Assembly (NCBI GenBank): GCA_964017235.1
Contig: OZ024938.1
Location: 7,927,454-7,991,453, forward strand
DNA length: 64,000 bases
Source of the DNA: Sabellastarte sp. h YS-2021
Lineage: Eukaryota > Annelida > Polychaeta > Sabellida > Sabellidae
Reading direction: 5' to 3'
The notes under the pieces are model-generated. The model ran no database searches, was not told the DNA's origin, and saw only the letters and a list, made by a program, of their open reading frames with translations. This document shows positions 35,164 through 43,875 of this stretch, piece by piece. Numbering within the stretch: the stretch's first letter is position 1; the number at the start of each line of letters is the position of its first letter. A program made the position numbers and the translations under genes.

Positions 35164-35639
35164 TAGGGCCGTCACGACTAACCGACTAATCGACAACGGT
35201 TAGAATAATGCTATTTACCGATTCATATTTTAAAGTTGGAATAATCGTCTAATGTAGTGTAAAAGATGGCAGAAGGTCTGAATCTATGAAATATGTCCAT
35301 ATTGTCACATAAAATAAGCTGAAATCCAGAAACAGCCACGTTTTTTGCACTGTTTATGCATTCACGTAAAACCGGAAGTACCATATACCTCTTATATCGC
35401 CCACTTCCTGTCTGTAATAAACGAAGCAAAAGTTGCAGGAAAACGTCAATTTTATTAAACTTTATATATTGTATACACATATTTTCATTTTATTTCACTT
35501 ATTTATCGTTTTCAATGCTTTTTACAATATGAAACTCAAGATTTTTGGTTATTTTATAAATTCGACGGCTATTCGGTGTCGACACGAATAGTATTTACCG
35601 ATTAGTCGACATGAAATATTTGGAGTCGTGACGTCCCTA
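35164..35639. mobile_element. hAT MITE (476 bp) with 8-bp target duplication
   Basis: The terminal inverted repeat TAGGGCCGTCACGACT pairs with GTCGTGACGTCCCTA. Subterminal CCGACTAATCG/CGATTAGTCG words are also inverted. The element is flanked by direct GTTATTTG at 35156-35163 and 35640-35647. No transposase. Confidence 0.85.
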
Positions 35640-35659
35640 GTTATTTGTTCACCAGCAGC

Positions 35660-35850
35660 ACTTTCCAAATATCAACATTGCATTGATTATGCACAAACTT
35701 TTTGGAACTCCTTCCCTTTTCACATCAGGACCAGTCCTTCAGTAATATCATTTAGGAAGCATCCTAACATCTGTCTCTTCAACTTCAGCTTTGCCACTTT
35801 GTATCTTTACCCTCGTTTACAACCCTGGACTATTAACCCGGAACATGCTT
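35660..35850 (+). pseudogene. Remnant of a LINE reverse-transcriptase C-terminus
   Basis: The translation YAQTFWNSFPFHIRTSPSVI then SFRKHPNICLFNFSF has the typical non-LTR ORF2 C-terminal phrase. It is short and isolated, so a fossil. Confidence 0.55.
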
Positions 35851-36011
35851 TGGCTATCGCTTTTGTCGCCTCTATTATTCATTTACTGAATACAATAAAA
35901 CAGAGAATTAATGCGAAATGGCCCAATCCTATTTGGATGGGAAGTTGAGGAGATGGAAGACAATAATGAAAACTAGTTTGTCAAAATTCTGGAGTGAAAT
36001 AAGTTTTCCAT

Positions 36012-36125
36012 TTCAGCTCGGTACCAGGGTTTGACTTCACAACTGAAGAAGTTGAGGGAGTCCGCCATGCAGTACACCACTGTGACCTCTTGCATTCCTA
36101 TTTATGTCACTACTACTGGGATTAA
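36012..36125 (+). other. Weak exon-like segment downstream of the host gene
   Basis: AAGTTTTCCATTTCAG looks like a good acceptor. The following frames read RYQGLTSQLKKLRESAMQYT... or, in another frame, SVPGFDFTTEEVEGVRHAVH and onward to a TAA. No donor or family supports either reading. Confidence 0.2.
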
Positions 36126-36513
36126 GCACTATCCATGTTTAATCCGATTAAATCGTGAGGTTGTATTCAATGAAAATACCATCAACATGATTAAAACAAC
36201 ACTTTAGTATAGTGCAACAATTTATTTGTGAAAGATCTTCTGCATTTTACACATTTCACAGATCTCATATAAGTTTTAAACAATATTTTCTCACAAATAA
36301 GGTTAACGCAAATTAACATCAACAGTTTCTTCCAAGGCTTTCACATTTGCTGTAGTTAATTGAAAAACACCAGTATCACTTGAAAAATTGTATGGCTTGC
36401 TAATGGCACAAAAGAACGGCAATAGGCACTTAAGGGCGGGATTAGCTTTTTATGTATCCACTTTAGTTGTATTAAATATATAATCCCCAGCCAAAAAAAG
36501 TTCTATTCTAATA
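36126..36513. other. Intergenic, nothing recognised
   Basis: AT-rich, no frame or repeat I can name. Confidence 0.4.
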
Positions 36514-36673
36514 CAGTAGGACCTCTATTATCCGACCCTCTATGGAGAGTAACAATTAGGTCGGATAATAGAAAGACTAAAATAACAGGTTTAAATGGAG
36601 TTGGGAGAGTGAGTTTGAGGTTGGATAACTGAAAATTTGGATAATGGAGGGTTGGATCATAGAGGTTCTACTG
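36514..36673. mobile_element. pogo/Tigger-like MITE, copy 2
   Basis: CAGTAGGACCTCTATTATCC at the left and GGATCATAGAGGTTCTACTG at the right, flanked by TA. Shares its interior (AGTAACAATTAGGTCGGATA) with the copy at 21274-21464. A C run (36718-36737) lies just beyond. Confidence 0.75.
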
Positions 36674-37006
36674 TACTTTTTCAGATCCCAGATTGAGACC
36701 ATTTAGTAGACAACAATCCCCCCCCCCCCCCCCCCCCTATTAAATGATAATGAAATATTTTTATTTTTACATTTAACACGAGCTGTCCTCACAGCCAAAT
36801 GATGTACCTACTAAAGTGCAGTACATTGGTTATAATATTTCATATTTTCACTTTACACAGGGAAAAACCTGAGGTTACTCACTTTACATCTTTTGCGTCT
36901 ACATGAAAAGGCAAATGAACTTTTATTATATTAAGGCCCCAGAAAATGGGTTTCTATATTCAAAAACAGTACCAGATCAAAAGCAGTTTCATATGTAACA
37001 CCTGGG

Positions 37007-37675
37007 TCTGTATTCACAAAGATTCTTAGAATTTTTCTTAGAATTACACTTGAGTCTAAGAAAAAATTCTGTGCTAAGAATTTTCTTATACTCCGAATAA
37101 AATCCTATTCAGAAAAAAAACAATTCTCAGCTAAGAATAATTCTAAGAATCAAAGTAAAAAGAAATGTATGCAATTCTTAGAATTTTTCTTAAACCAAGT
37201 GTAGTTCTAAGAAAAATTCTAAGAATCATTGAGAATACAGCTCTTGGCATATGTGAACAGAAAGTTAGAAATATTTGAAATAATATAAAGAGGCTGTATC
37301 TGATTACAGTACACACAATGGACATTTTAATATGCGACACTCTGTTCTGGATGTCGATTTACAATAAGTTGCTGCACTATAAGCCCCGAAACAACTATTT
37401 TTCTTAAGTTAAGCATGCTATGTGCCAGTCTTAGATTTAATTCAATTTCTAAGAATAATCATGTAAGAATAAGACTTTTGTGAATAGCAAATATTTATTC
37501 TTAGAAAAATTCTAAGAATAAAAACCATTGTTAGAAAAATTCTGAGAATGAGTGTGATTCTAAGAATAAGAATCTTTCTGAATAGAAAAAATCTTATTCC
37601 TAAAATTTTTCCAAGAAAAACGATAATTCTAAGAAAAATTCTAAGAATAAGAATCTTTGTGAATACAGGCCCAGA
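37007..37675. mobile_element. Foldback element(s) with CTGGGYCTGTATTCACAAAG ends
   Basis: The left end CTGGGTCTGTATTCACAAAG with TTCTTAGAATTTTTCTTAGA is the near reverse complement of the right end (ATCTTTGTGAATACAGGCCC). An internal GAGAATACAGCTC near 37232 suggests a nested or older second copy. The whole stretch reiterates TTCTAAGAAAAATTCTAAGA in both orientations. No protein. Confidence 0.65.
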
Positions 37676-37927
37676 TGGATATACTGGGTGTACTAGAAAA
37701 CCTACAAGTACCAGTATTATTTACACATTGGCATTTTCTGTTTAACATACAAGTAATATGTAACAAAAGGCAGGAAATGGTATTAATGCTGAAAAAAATC
37801 AAATTCATATCAAATCTGTATAGAATCTATGATACTCAATCTGTAATTTCTTTGAGTTCTTGCCTTTAAAAAAGTTTTATCCGTGCAAATTGTGGGTAAA
37901 CATACACATTTTATTGCGTTAATACAT

Positions 37928-38099
37928 CCTATCCAATGGACAATTGCTTTACCGGTCGGCGCGACCGGTCCCGCCAAACGCCAGAAAAAGACGTCCTGTA
38001 TATGCTACCGGCAGGACCGGTCACAGAGTGTGCATTCGCCAGGTGGCGCATCGTACTTCATTTCCTGTTTACCTCTTGACGTCATAGCATCTTTTTCGT
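37928..38099 (+). repeat. E1 left inverted terminal repeat (172 bp)
   Basis: Begins CCTATCCAATGGACAATTGC and ends ATAGCATCTTTTTCGT. By eye it is the perfect reverse complement of 44032-44203. Identity of the ends points to recent insertion. Confidence 0.92.
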
Positions 38100-38222
38100 T
38101 TGGCGCGAAAGAGTGTGCAGAAGATTTTCTTCAGAGATACGTTTTTGAAGTTTTACAACGAACTCTTCCAAGTTTCTTGTTTTTTATTAGTACGGAGTAA
38201 TTCTACAACGTTACTGATCATT

Positions 38223-40247
38223 ATGTCGTCTCCTGGACAGAAACGAGGTTCTTGCGGGCACGTTATGGCCCTTTTCGACAACCATAAGAAATGCGCGCGT
38301 TGTCGTGACAAGGGGGTGGGAGACGACCCGTGTGTGAAGAAGTTGCCTTGTAGTATCTGTAAGGCGTTTACGCCTGCTCAGATTCACCAGTTAGCAACCC
38401 CCACCTACAAGGAACGGAAAGAACGCTCCAGCCAGAAGAAATCTGAAGAATTGACAAGTACGTCTCCCAAGCTTGTTGATCCGTCTGAGGTTTCATTGCT
38501 GGGTCCAGTCAACTCAGGGACGCAGTCTCCTGTTGATTCTACACCCAAGCAGAAGAAGAAGCGTTCTGATGGCTCCCCAAGGTCTAGTAAACGGAAGCAC
38601 AGCAGTAAGCCCACTTCAGATGACCTCAAGTCCCTTGATGACAAGTGGAGTGAGAGATTTTCCCGTCTGGAAGCAATGCTGATTAACCAGTCATTTGCTG
38701 TCCCTGTGAGACCGGTGAATTCTGCTTCTGTGGTGCCCAGAGAACACCCCTTCTTTGATCCGGGTGCTTCTACAAGTGTTATGTTTTCTGAGGGCACTAG
38801 TGACGTGGCTACGCAGTTGACGGCTACCCAACCTCCTCTGGGGGTTCCCGGTACACAAGCTGTGAAGGAAGTGACTAAGAGTGCTACCCACCCTGTTCAG
38901 GGCCCCGGTACCTCTGAGACTGTTGCCACCCAACCTTTACTGGTTCCCGGTGCAGGGACTGCCACCCAGCCTCCACAGGCTCCCGGTGCGGGTCCTGAGG
39001 TTCTGCCTTCCGGTTATGAAACTACGCTGTCTAACCAGTCGCCTCCCATTGGCCAGAATTCTGAGGTTGCTAGGGAATCTGACAGTGAGGCTGAGGTGGA
39101 TGCGGAACCGGCTTCACCGGCTAGTGTTCACTACCAGGGTGATGTACCGGAATCTAACACTGACCAGGATCTTTCTGAAGATGCTAATTACCGGGAAACA
39201 TTGAGAGGGGTGAGGAGTTTCATGGGCTGGCATCAAATCCCGGATTATGACACCTCAGCTGCATCTATGGATGACAATCCCTTTGCCGGTTCTAGAGTGA
39301 AGACTACCGGTAAAGTGTCAGTAAAATTGCCGGTGGATGAATGGCTTTGTAAGAAGCTGGAGAAACTAAATGTGACTATTGCTGAAGGCTATCCTTCTAG
39401 GAATACTGAAACCAGTGGACTGCTGCGTGATCAATTTGTCAAGACACCCCGTACTTCCAAGTGGTACGACATGCAAGCTGTTAAGAAGGATGCGTCTAAC
39501 CAGGCTGTTGGTGACTGGTCTCCGGAACCGGCAAAGCTTAACAGTATGTTTTCTAGAGTTGCAAGGCGCAGTTTACCTTCTGCCCCAGCTTCCAGGACCT
39601 TCAGCCAGGACACCCTTAGAAGGTGGGAGAGATCATTCAGAGAACAATCAGTGATGTGTAATCACGCTGCTGGCCTCTCTAGATGCCTCACCAAAGTACA
39701 GGACTCCATGGTCACCCAGTTAAAGTCCCTGAGGTTCGATTCCTCAAAGGGCAAAAGTGCTGAGAAACAGCAACAAGCTGTTGAAGAACTGGAATATCTG
39801 GTTACGTTTAACCGGTCAATTTCACAGGCTATGCAGCGTGCCATGCAGGATTTATCAGAGGGAGTCTTTATCAGCATGGCTAATCTCACCCTGGCACGTC
39901 GAGACAGTTATTTAGAGTTCATAAGGGGTGGCATTAAACCGGACACCTTGTCTGCCTTACGTACGTCTCCAGTTCACCAACTATCACTCTTCCCGGACAG
40001 CTTACTGGTCAAAGCTGAAGAGGAAATCTTACGTAGTGAAGAGAGGCGTTCTGCTGGTACCACACCAAGGAAACCTGGACGTTTTCATCCATACGTCTCC
40101 TCCAACCGAACCCCTCACCAGCCGGACCGGAAGCCCACTACTCCGGCATGGAAGCAGATTAGAGACCGGCAAACTGCTCAGAAAGGGGGTGGTAAAGCCT
40201 CAAACTTCAGCCAGAAGCCGGCCAGAGGTTTTAAAAAGCATAAATGA
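38223..40247 (+). CDS. gag: E1 Gag (674 aa)
   Basis: Structural protein expected to package element RNA. The start is the first ATG in frame (38223), giving MSSPGQKRGSCGHVM, which matches the E2 start MASPGQRRGSCGHVM. Residues about 10-50 hold a conserved Cys/His cluster (CGHVMALFDNHKKCARC, DDPCVKKLPCSIC), possibly zinc-binding. A long Pro/Thr/Ser-rich variable region follows, then a conserved block (NYRETLRGVRSFMGWHQIPD near residue 325, RSLPSAPASR..., LARRDSYLEF near 560) and a basic tail KPARGFKKHK. It ends at TGA 40245-40247, directly followed by CAATCA. The last 320 bases overlap the pol frame. Length and block order agree with E2 Gag. Confidence 0.88.
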   Translation: MSSPGQKRGSCGHVMALFDNHKKCARCRDKGVGDDPCVKKLPCSICKAFTPAQIHQLATPTYKERKERSSQKKSEELTSTSPKLVDPSEVSLLGPVNSGTQSPVDSTPKQKKKRSDGSPRSSKRKHSSKPTSDDLKSLDDKWSERFSRLEAMLINQSFAVPVRPVNSASVVPREHPFFDPGASTSVMFSEGTSDVATQLTATQPPLGVPGTQAVKEVTKSATHPVQGPGTSETVATQPLLVPGAGTATQPPQAPGAGPEVLPSGYETTLSNQSPPIGQNSEVARESDSEAEVDAEPASPASVHYQGDVPESNTDQDLSEDANYRETLRGVRSFMGWHQIPDYDTSAASMDDNPFAGSRVKTTGKVSVKLPVDEWLCKKLEKLNVTIAEGYPSRNTETSGLLRDQFVKTPRTSKWYDMQAVKKDASNQAVGDWSPEPAKLNSMFSRVARRSLPSAPASRTFSQDTLRRWERSFREQSVMCNHAAGLSRCLTKVQDSMVTQLKSLRFDSSKGKSAEKQQQAVEELEYLVTFNRSISQAMQRAMQDLSEGVFISMANLTLARRDSYLEFIRGGIKPDTLSALRTSPVHQLSLFPDSLLVKAEEEILRSEERRSAGTTPRKPGRFHPYVSSNRTPHQPDRKPTTPAWKQIRDRQTAQKGGGKASNFSQKPARGFKKHK

Positions 40248-42576
40248 CAATCACTGTTTTGCAAATGTGGTCGGATTGCTGAACTCTGTAAATGTATCCG
40301 ACAAGATGGAGGGCTTGAACCCACCACCTCCAGTGATACACAAGAGCGAGACTGTGTTTCCACATGTAAACTCTTTTGTTGCAAGTGTTCCTTTTGTCAG
40401 CGGGTCACCGCAAAAGAAAGGTGTAAACCCCGCTTATTGTCAATCTATCAGAGAAATAAACCATGTGAAAGATGTTTCCTGTGTAGATCACTTGAGTTTT
40501 GTAAATATTGTCACAAATGTCCAAACTGTTGTCACAAATCTTCCTGTAGGGGCAAGACTTCAACAGTTTTGGGAAAAGTGGGAAACTCTGGGTGCGAGTC
40601 CAAAAGTTATCAAAATACTGAGAGAGGGCTACACCCTTCCCTTCCGGTTCAGACCCAACCTAACCAGGTCACCAATGGTCATCAGCAAATATGTAAACCC
40701 CCAAAGACAGGCCTTCCTTTTGGAGGCACTGACTCAGCTAACCAACAAGAATGCAGTAGAACCGGTAACAAATCAGACCTCCCTAGGGTTTTACAACCGG
40801 CTATTTTTGGTTCCCAAACCCAACAACCGGTGGAGACCTATCTTGGACCTGAGCACTTTGAACACCTTTTTAAACACAGAGTCGTTCAAGATGGAGACCC
40901 CAGAGACAATAAGAACCTCCCTACAGGCAGGGGAGTGGGTCACATCCATAGACTTCAAAGACGCTTACTTCCACATTCCAATTCACAGTCAGTCCAGGAA
41001 GTACATGCGTTTTCACATTCAGGGCCACTCCTACCAGTTCAAGGCCCTGCCCTTTGGTCTTTCCACAGCACCCATGGAGTTCACAGTGGTGGCCAAAGAG
41101 GTCAAGCTCATGGCCTTACAACAGGGTATAAGAATCCACCAGTACCTAGACGACTGGCTGGTGAGGGCCTCTACCCTCCACACCTGTCTCCAGCATACTC
41201 AAACCCTGGTCACTCTTTGTCAGGAACTAGGGTGGCTGGTGAACAAGGAAAAGTCAGAACTGACACCCAAACAGGTCTTCAACTTCGTAGGTTACCAGTT
41301 CGACCTGAAAGAGGGCAAGGTCAGACCAACAGAAGAACGTTGGCAGACTTTGACAGACAAGATCAGATCAATGATGTCGGATCCGGTTTGTCCGGTCTGG
41401 AAATTCATGTCCCTCATAGGTCTCCTCACAGCAACAGAAAAACAAGTCCACTTAGGGCGACTCCACATGAGACCCATACAGTGGCACTTAAAAAACAACT
41501 GGAGGGTCCCAGAATCACTGGAAAAGGTGATACCGGTCCCCAAGTCCCTCCATCCTCATCTAAGGTGGTGGCTGGAGGAAAGCAATGTGCTACTAGGTCA
41601 ACCATTACACCCTCTAAAACATGCTCTGCAGATCTTTACAGACGCATCAAACGAAGGGTGGGGCGCTCACTTGGACGACCATACTGCAAGGGGAACCTGG
41701 TCCCTTCCAGAAAGCAAGTTGCACATAAACCACTTAGAGCTAAAAGCAGTTTTTCTAGCTCTAAAGGAGTTTCGAACCCTGGTTTGCAACAAGACTGTGT
41801 TGATAGCTACAGACAACACAACAGTGGTTGCCTATATCAACAAAGAAGGGGGGATGAAGTCGGGGTCACTGTGTGCCCTACTGTGGAGAATCCTGTCCTG
41901 GTGCACCAGACAACAGGTAACCCTCAGGGCACGTCACATCCCCGGCCGGCTGAACGTGATAGCAGACAAGCTATCCAGACTTGGCCAGACCATTCAAACA
42001 GAGTGGTCACTTCATCCAGCAGTTTTCCAAGCTGTATGCGCAAGGTGGCACCAGCCAAAAGTGGACCTGTTTGCCACCAGGTTCAACAACAAACTACCCC
42101 AGTTTGTGTCACCGGTGCCAGACCCCCAGGCTTGGGCAGTGGATGCACTCAGCCTCTCCTGGGAGGACCTGGACCCATACGCCTTCCCACCGGCAGCCAT
42201 CTTGGGCAAAGTGGTGGAGAAGCTCCAGGACTACCCCTGCAACAGAATAATCCTGATTGCCCCAGGGTGGCCCAACATGCCCTGGTTTTGGGACCTGGTA
42301 GCAATGTCAAGCCAGATCCCACTCTGTCTGCCCAGCATACCAAACCTTGTGTCTCAGCCGTTCAACCAGGTCCTTCACAGGAACCTGTCGAATCTGAACC
42401 TACATGCCTGGCTCCTAGAGCCTCAGCAATCAAGGAGCAAGGCTTCTCTGAGGCAGTGGCAGCACGAATTGAGGCTCCTCAAAGAAGATCAACCAGATCT
42501 GTCTATGAGGCAAAGTGGACCATTTTTACAAAGTGGTGCCTCAGTAATCAGGTGGACTTCAGGGCACCACCTCTGA
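39928..42576 (+). CDS. pol: E1 Pol: reverse transcriptase, RNase H and methyltransferase-like domain
   Basis: The frame is +1 relative to gag and overlaps its end. The coordinates give the open frame from 39928; the true start is unresolved. The first in-frame ATG is at 40306, and E2 has no equivalent, so frameshifting or another non-AUG route is likely. RT motifs: GFYNRLFLVPKPNNRWRPIL near residue 290, TSIDFKDAYFHIPI near 340, LPFGLSTAPMEFT near 375 and catalytic YLDDW at about 406. RNase H: FTDASNEGWGAH near 570, LELKAV near 595, TDNTT near 628, ADKLSR near 679. A DIRS-type methyltransferase-like tail follows: VDLFATRFNNKLP near 711 and IAPGWPNMPWFWDLV near 778. The C-terminal end overlaps the YR catalytic region. 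Confidence 0.9.
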   Translation: MALNRTPCLPYVRLQFTNYHSSRTAYWSKLKRKSYVVKRGVLLVPHQGNLDVFIHTSPPTEPLTSRTGSPLLRHGSRLETGKLLRKGVVKPQTSARSRPEVLKSINDNHCFANVVGLLNSVNVSDKMEGLNPPPPVIHKSETVFPHVNSFVASVPFVSGSPQKKGVNPAYCQSIREINHVKDVSCVDHLSFVNIVTNVQTVVTNLPVGARLQQFWEKWETLGASPKVIKILREGYTLPFRFRPNLTRSPMVISKYVNPQRQAFLLEALTQLTNKNAVEPVTNQTSLGFYNRLFLVPKPNNRWRPILDLSTLNTFLNTESFKMETPETIRTSLQAGEWVTSIDFKDAYFHIPIHSQSRKYMRFHIQGHSYQFKALPFGLSTAPMEFTVVAKEVKLMALQQGIRIHQYLDDWLVRASTLHTCLQHTQTLVTLCQELGWLVNKEKSELTPKQVFNFVGYQFDLKEGKVRPTEERWQTLTDKIRSMMSDPVCPVWKFMSLIGLLTATEKQVHLGRLHMRPIQWHLKNNWRVPESLEKVIPVPKSLHPHLRWWLEESNVLLGQPLHPLKHALQIFTDASNEGWGAHLDDHTARGTWSLPESKLHINHLELKAVFLALKEFRTLVCNKTVLIATDNTTVVAYINKEGGMKSGSLCALLWRILSWCTRQQVTLRARHIPGRLNVIADKLSRLGQTIQTEWSLHPAVFQAVCARWHQPKVDLFATRFNNKLPQFVSPVPDPQAWAVDALSLSWEDLDPYAFPPAAILGKVVEKLQDYPCNRIILIAPGWPNMPWFWDLVAMSSQIPLCLPSIPNLVSQPFNQVLHRNLSNLNLHAWLLEPQQSRSKASLRQWQHELRLLKEDQPDLSMRQSGPFLQSGASVIRWTSGHHL
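40245..40253 (+). promoter_or_regulatory. E1 candidate stop-readthrough site (TGA CAATCA)
   Basis: Gag ends AAA TGA and the next six bases CAATCA match CARYYA, the known context that promotes readthrough in tobamovirus-type recoding. The same frame is open from 40248 to 43490. E2 has the same nine bases at its Gag end. That the site is used is inference. Confidence 0.5.
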
Positions 42577-43490
42577 AAGCCATTGCTGACTTCCTCCTGC
42601 ACTTGTTCCAGGACAAGAAGTTACAACCAGGCACTATTGATGGCTACAGATCAGCCATTGCTGACAAACTGGGCAATTCCACCATTAATGTCAGCAAAGA
42701 TGAGAATCTCACTCGTCTCCTGGATAGTTTCCATAGAGACAGGCCTAAGGGCAGGAGAGGTATACCCTCCTGGAACCTGTCACTGGTCTTACACCAGCTG
42801 ACAAAGGCTCCTTTTGAACCTTTAAAAGAGGCCTCATTAAAACATTTGACCTTCAAGACTGTTTTCCTGCTGGCTTTGGGCTCAGGTAAACGCAGGAGTG
42901 AGATCCATGCTTGGTTACATAAGAACATCAGACACCAGTCAGACTGGTCTAAGGTGTCTTTGTACCCCTCACCCAGCTTCCTATCCAAGAACCAGCTGGC
43001 TAAGGAAGGTCCAGATAGTGTGGCACCAGTGGTCATCCCAGCCCTGGCACCATCTCTGGATAGGTCACTCAAGGGTGACAGGTCCCTATGTCCAGTTAGA
43101 GCCCTGCGTTACTACTTGGACAGGACTGCAGACCTCAGGCAGAATAAGGAGTTAGTCTTTGTCTCCTTCAAGAAGGGTTTTGATAAAGACATCTCGCCTG
43201 CCACCATCTCCTCATGGATCAAACAGACTGTGGTTCTGTGCTATGAGCTCTCTGACCAGGAGGCCCTCACCTTACATCAGGTTAAAGCCCATGATGTTAG
43301 GGCCTTTGCTGCTTCTAAGGCCTTCCAATCAGGGATCTCCTTAGATCAGATCTTATCAGCCTGCCACTGGAAATCTCACAACACCTTCACCCAGTTTTAT
43401 TTGAAGGATGTTGCCTGGGCTGATTCAGAGCTTTTCCACCTGGGACCTGTAGTGGCTGCCCAGCAGGTGCACCACCAGGCCCAGAAGTGA
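40248..43490 (+). CDS. E1 Cys-rich region plus tyrosine recombinase (frame of gag, after the TGA)
   Basis: Open for 1080 codons, in the same frame as gag and starting right after its TGA. The first ~100 codons are Cys-rich (SLFCKCGRIAELCKC, RDCVSTCKLFCCKCSFC, KPCERCFLCRSLEFCKYC, KCPNCCHKSSC) and conserved in E2, so probably a metal-binding module. The middle overlaps RT/RNase H in another frame. The recombinase begins about 42430 with QRRSTRSVYEAKWTIFTKWC; FHRDRPKGRRGIPSWNLSLV follows. Catalytic residues: Arg in GSGKRRSEIHAW (nt 42891), His-x2-Arg in KAHDVRAFAAS (nt 43290) and Tyr in HNTFTQFYLKD (nt 43398). It ends LGPVVAAQQVHHQAQK. It would integrate circular element DNA. No ATG precedes the module, so expression by readthrough or splicing is inferred. 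Confidence 0.85.
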   Translation, partial: QSLFCKCGRIAELCKCIRQDGGLEPTTSSDTQERDCVSTCKLFCCKCSFCQRVTAKERCKPRLLSIYQRNKPCERCFLCRSLEFCKYCHKCPNCCHKSSCRGKTSTVLGKVGNSGCESKSYQNTERGLHPSLPVQTQPNQVTNGHQQICKPPKTGLPFGGTDSANQQECSRTGNKSDLPRVLQPAIFGSQTQQPVETYLGPEHFEHLFKHRVVQDGDPRDNKNLPTGRGVGHIHRLQRRLLPHSNSQSVQEVHAFSHSGPLLPVQGPALWSFHSTHGVHSGGQRGQAHGLTTGYKNPPVPRRLAGEGLYPPHLSPAYSNPGHSLSGTRVAGEQGKVRTDTQTGLQLRRLPVRPERGQGQTNRRTLADFDRQDQINDVGSGLSGLEIHVPHRSPHSNRKTSPLRATPHETHTVALKKQLEGPRITGKGDTGPQVPPSSSKVVAGGKQCATRSTITPSKTCSADLYRRIKRRVGRSLGRPYCKGNLVPSRKQVAHKPLRAKSSFSSSKGVSNPGLQQDCVDSYRQHNSGCLYQQRRGDEVGVTVCPTVENPVLVHQTTGNPQGTSHPRPAERDSRQAIQTWPDHSNRVVTSSSSFPSCMRKVAPAKSGPVCHQVQQQTTPVCVTGARPPGLGSGCTQPLLGGPGPIRLPTGSHLGQSGGEAPGLPLQQNNPDCPRVAQHALVLGPGSNVKPDPTLSAQHTKPCVSAVQPGPSQEPVESEPTCLAPRASAIKEQGFSEAVAARIEAPQRRSTRSVYEAKWTIFTKWCLSNQVDFRAPPLKAIADFLLHLFQDKKLQPGTIDGYRSAIADKLGNSTINVSKDENLTRLLDSFHRDRPKGRRGIPSWNLSLVLHQLTKAPFEPLKEASLKHLTFKTVFLLALGSGKRRSEIHAWLHKNIRHQSDWSKVSLYPSPSFLSKNQLAKEGPDSVAPVVIPALAPSLDRSLKGDRSLCPVRALRYYLDRTADLRQNKELVFVSFKKGFDKDISPATISSWIKQTVVLCYELSDQEALTLHQVKAHDVRAFAASKAFQSGISLDQILSACHWKSHNTFTQFYLKDVAWADSELFHLGPVVAAQQVHHQAQK

Positions 43491-43580
43491 GGAGATGTTG
43501 TATATATGTAAATATGTACATATTGTAGATATGCTAGATATGTACATAATGTAAATATGTTGGATGTACATATATGTTCC

Positions 43581-43602
43581 AAAAAAAAAAAAAAAAAAAA
43601 AA
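43581..43602 (+). repeat. E1 internal A tract (22 A)
   Basis: Lies 91 bases after the YR stop and is followed at 43706-43717 by a 12-G run. E2 has a 46-base A tract and a 12-G run in the same order, so both features are shared by the two elements. Confidence 0.8.
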
Positions 43603-43875
43603 CTGTGACTTGCTTCCTTTGGGAAGTTTATTTCTTCTGGGACTGAACTCAGCCCCTATCTCTCCCTATCTTTCCAACTCAGCCACTCTGAAAGGAAAGG
43701 AAAAAGGGGGGGGGGGGCAACGTCGGTAGGCTCCCGGTTAACCGGTGAGTTAGTGACCGACTCTGACCTTTCAGGGTTCTCTGACCCTAGGTCGAATGGG
43801 CCTGTTTTAAAATTGTTGTTATGAGTTCACATAAGTCCCTAGCTGCTTACCCGCCTGCCAAGCGGTAGTTATTCA

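Noticed and set aside
38405..38933. Open frames antisense to E1 gag
   Set aside because: Composition is explained by the Ser/Pro/Thr-rich gag sense strand; not conserved in E2.
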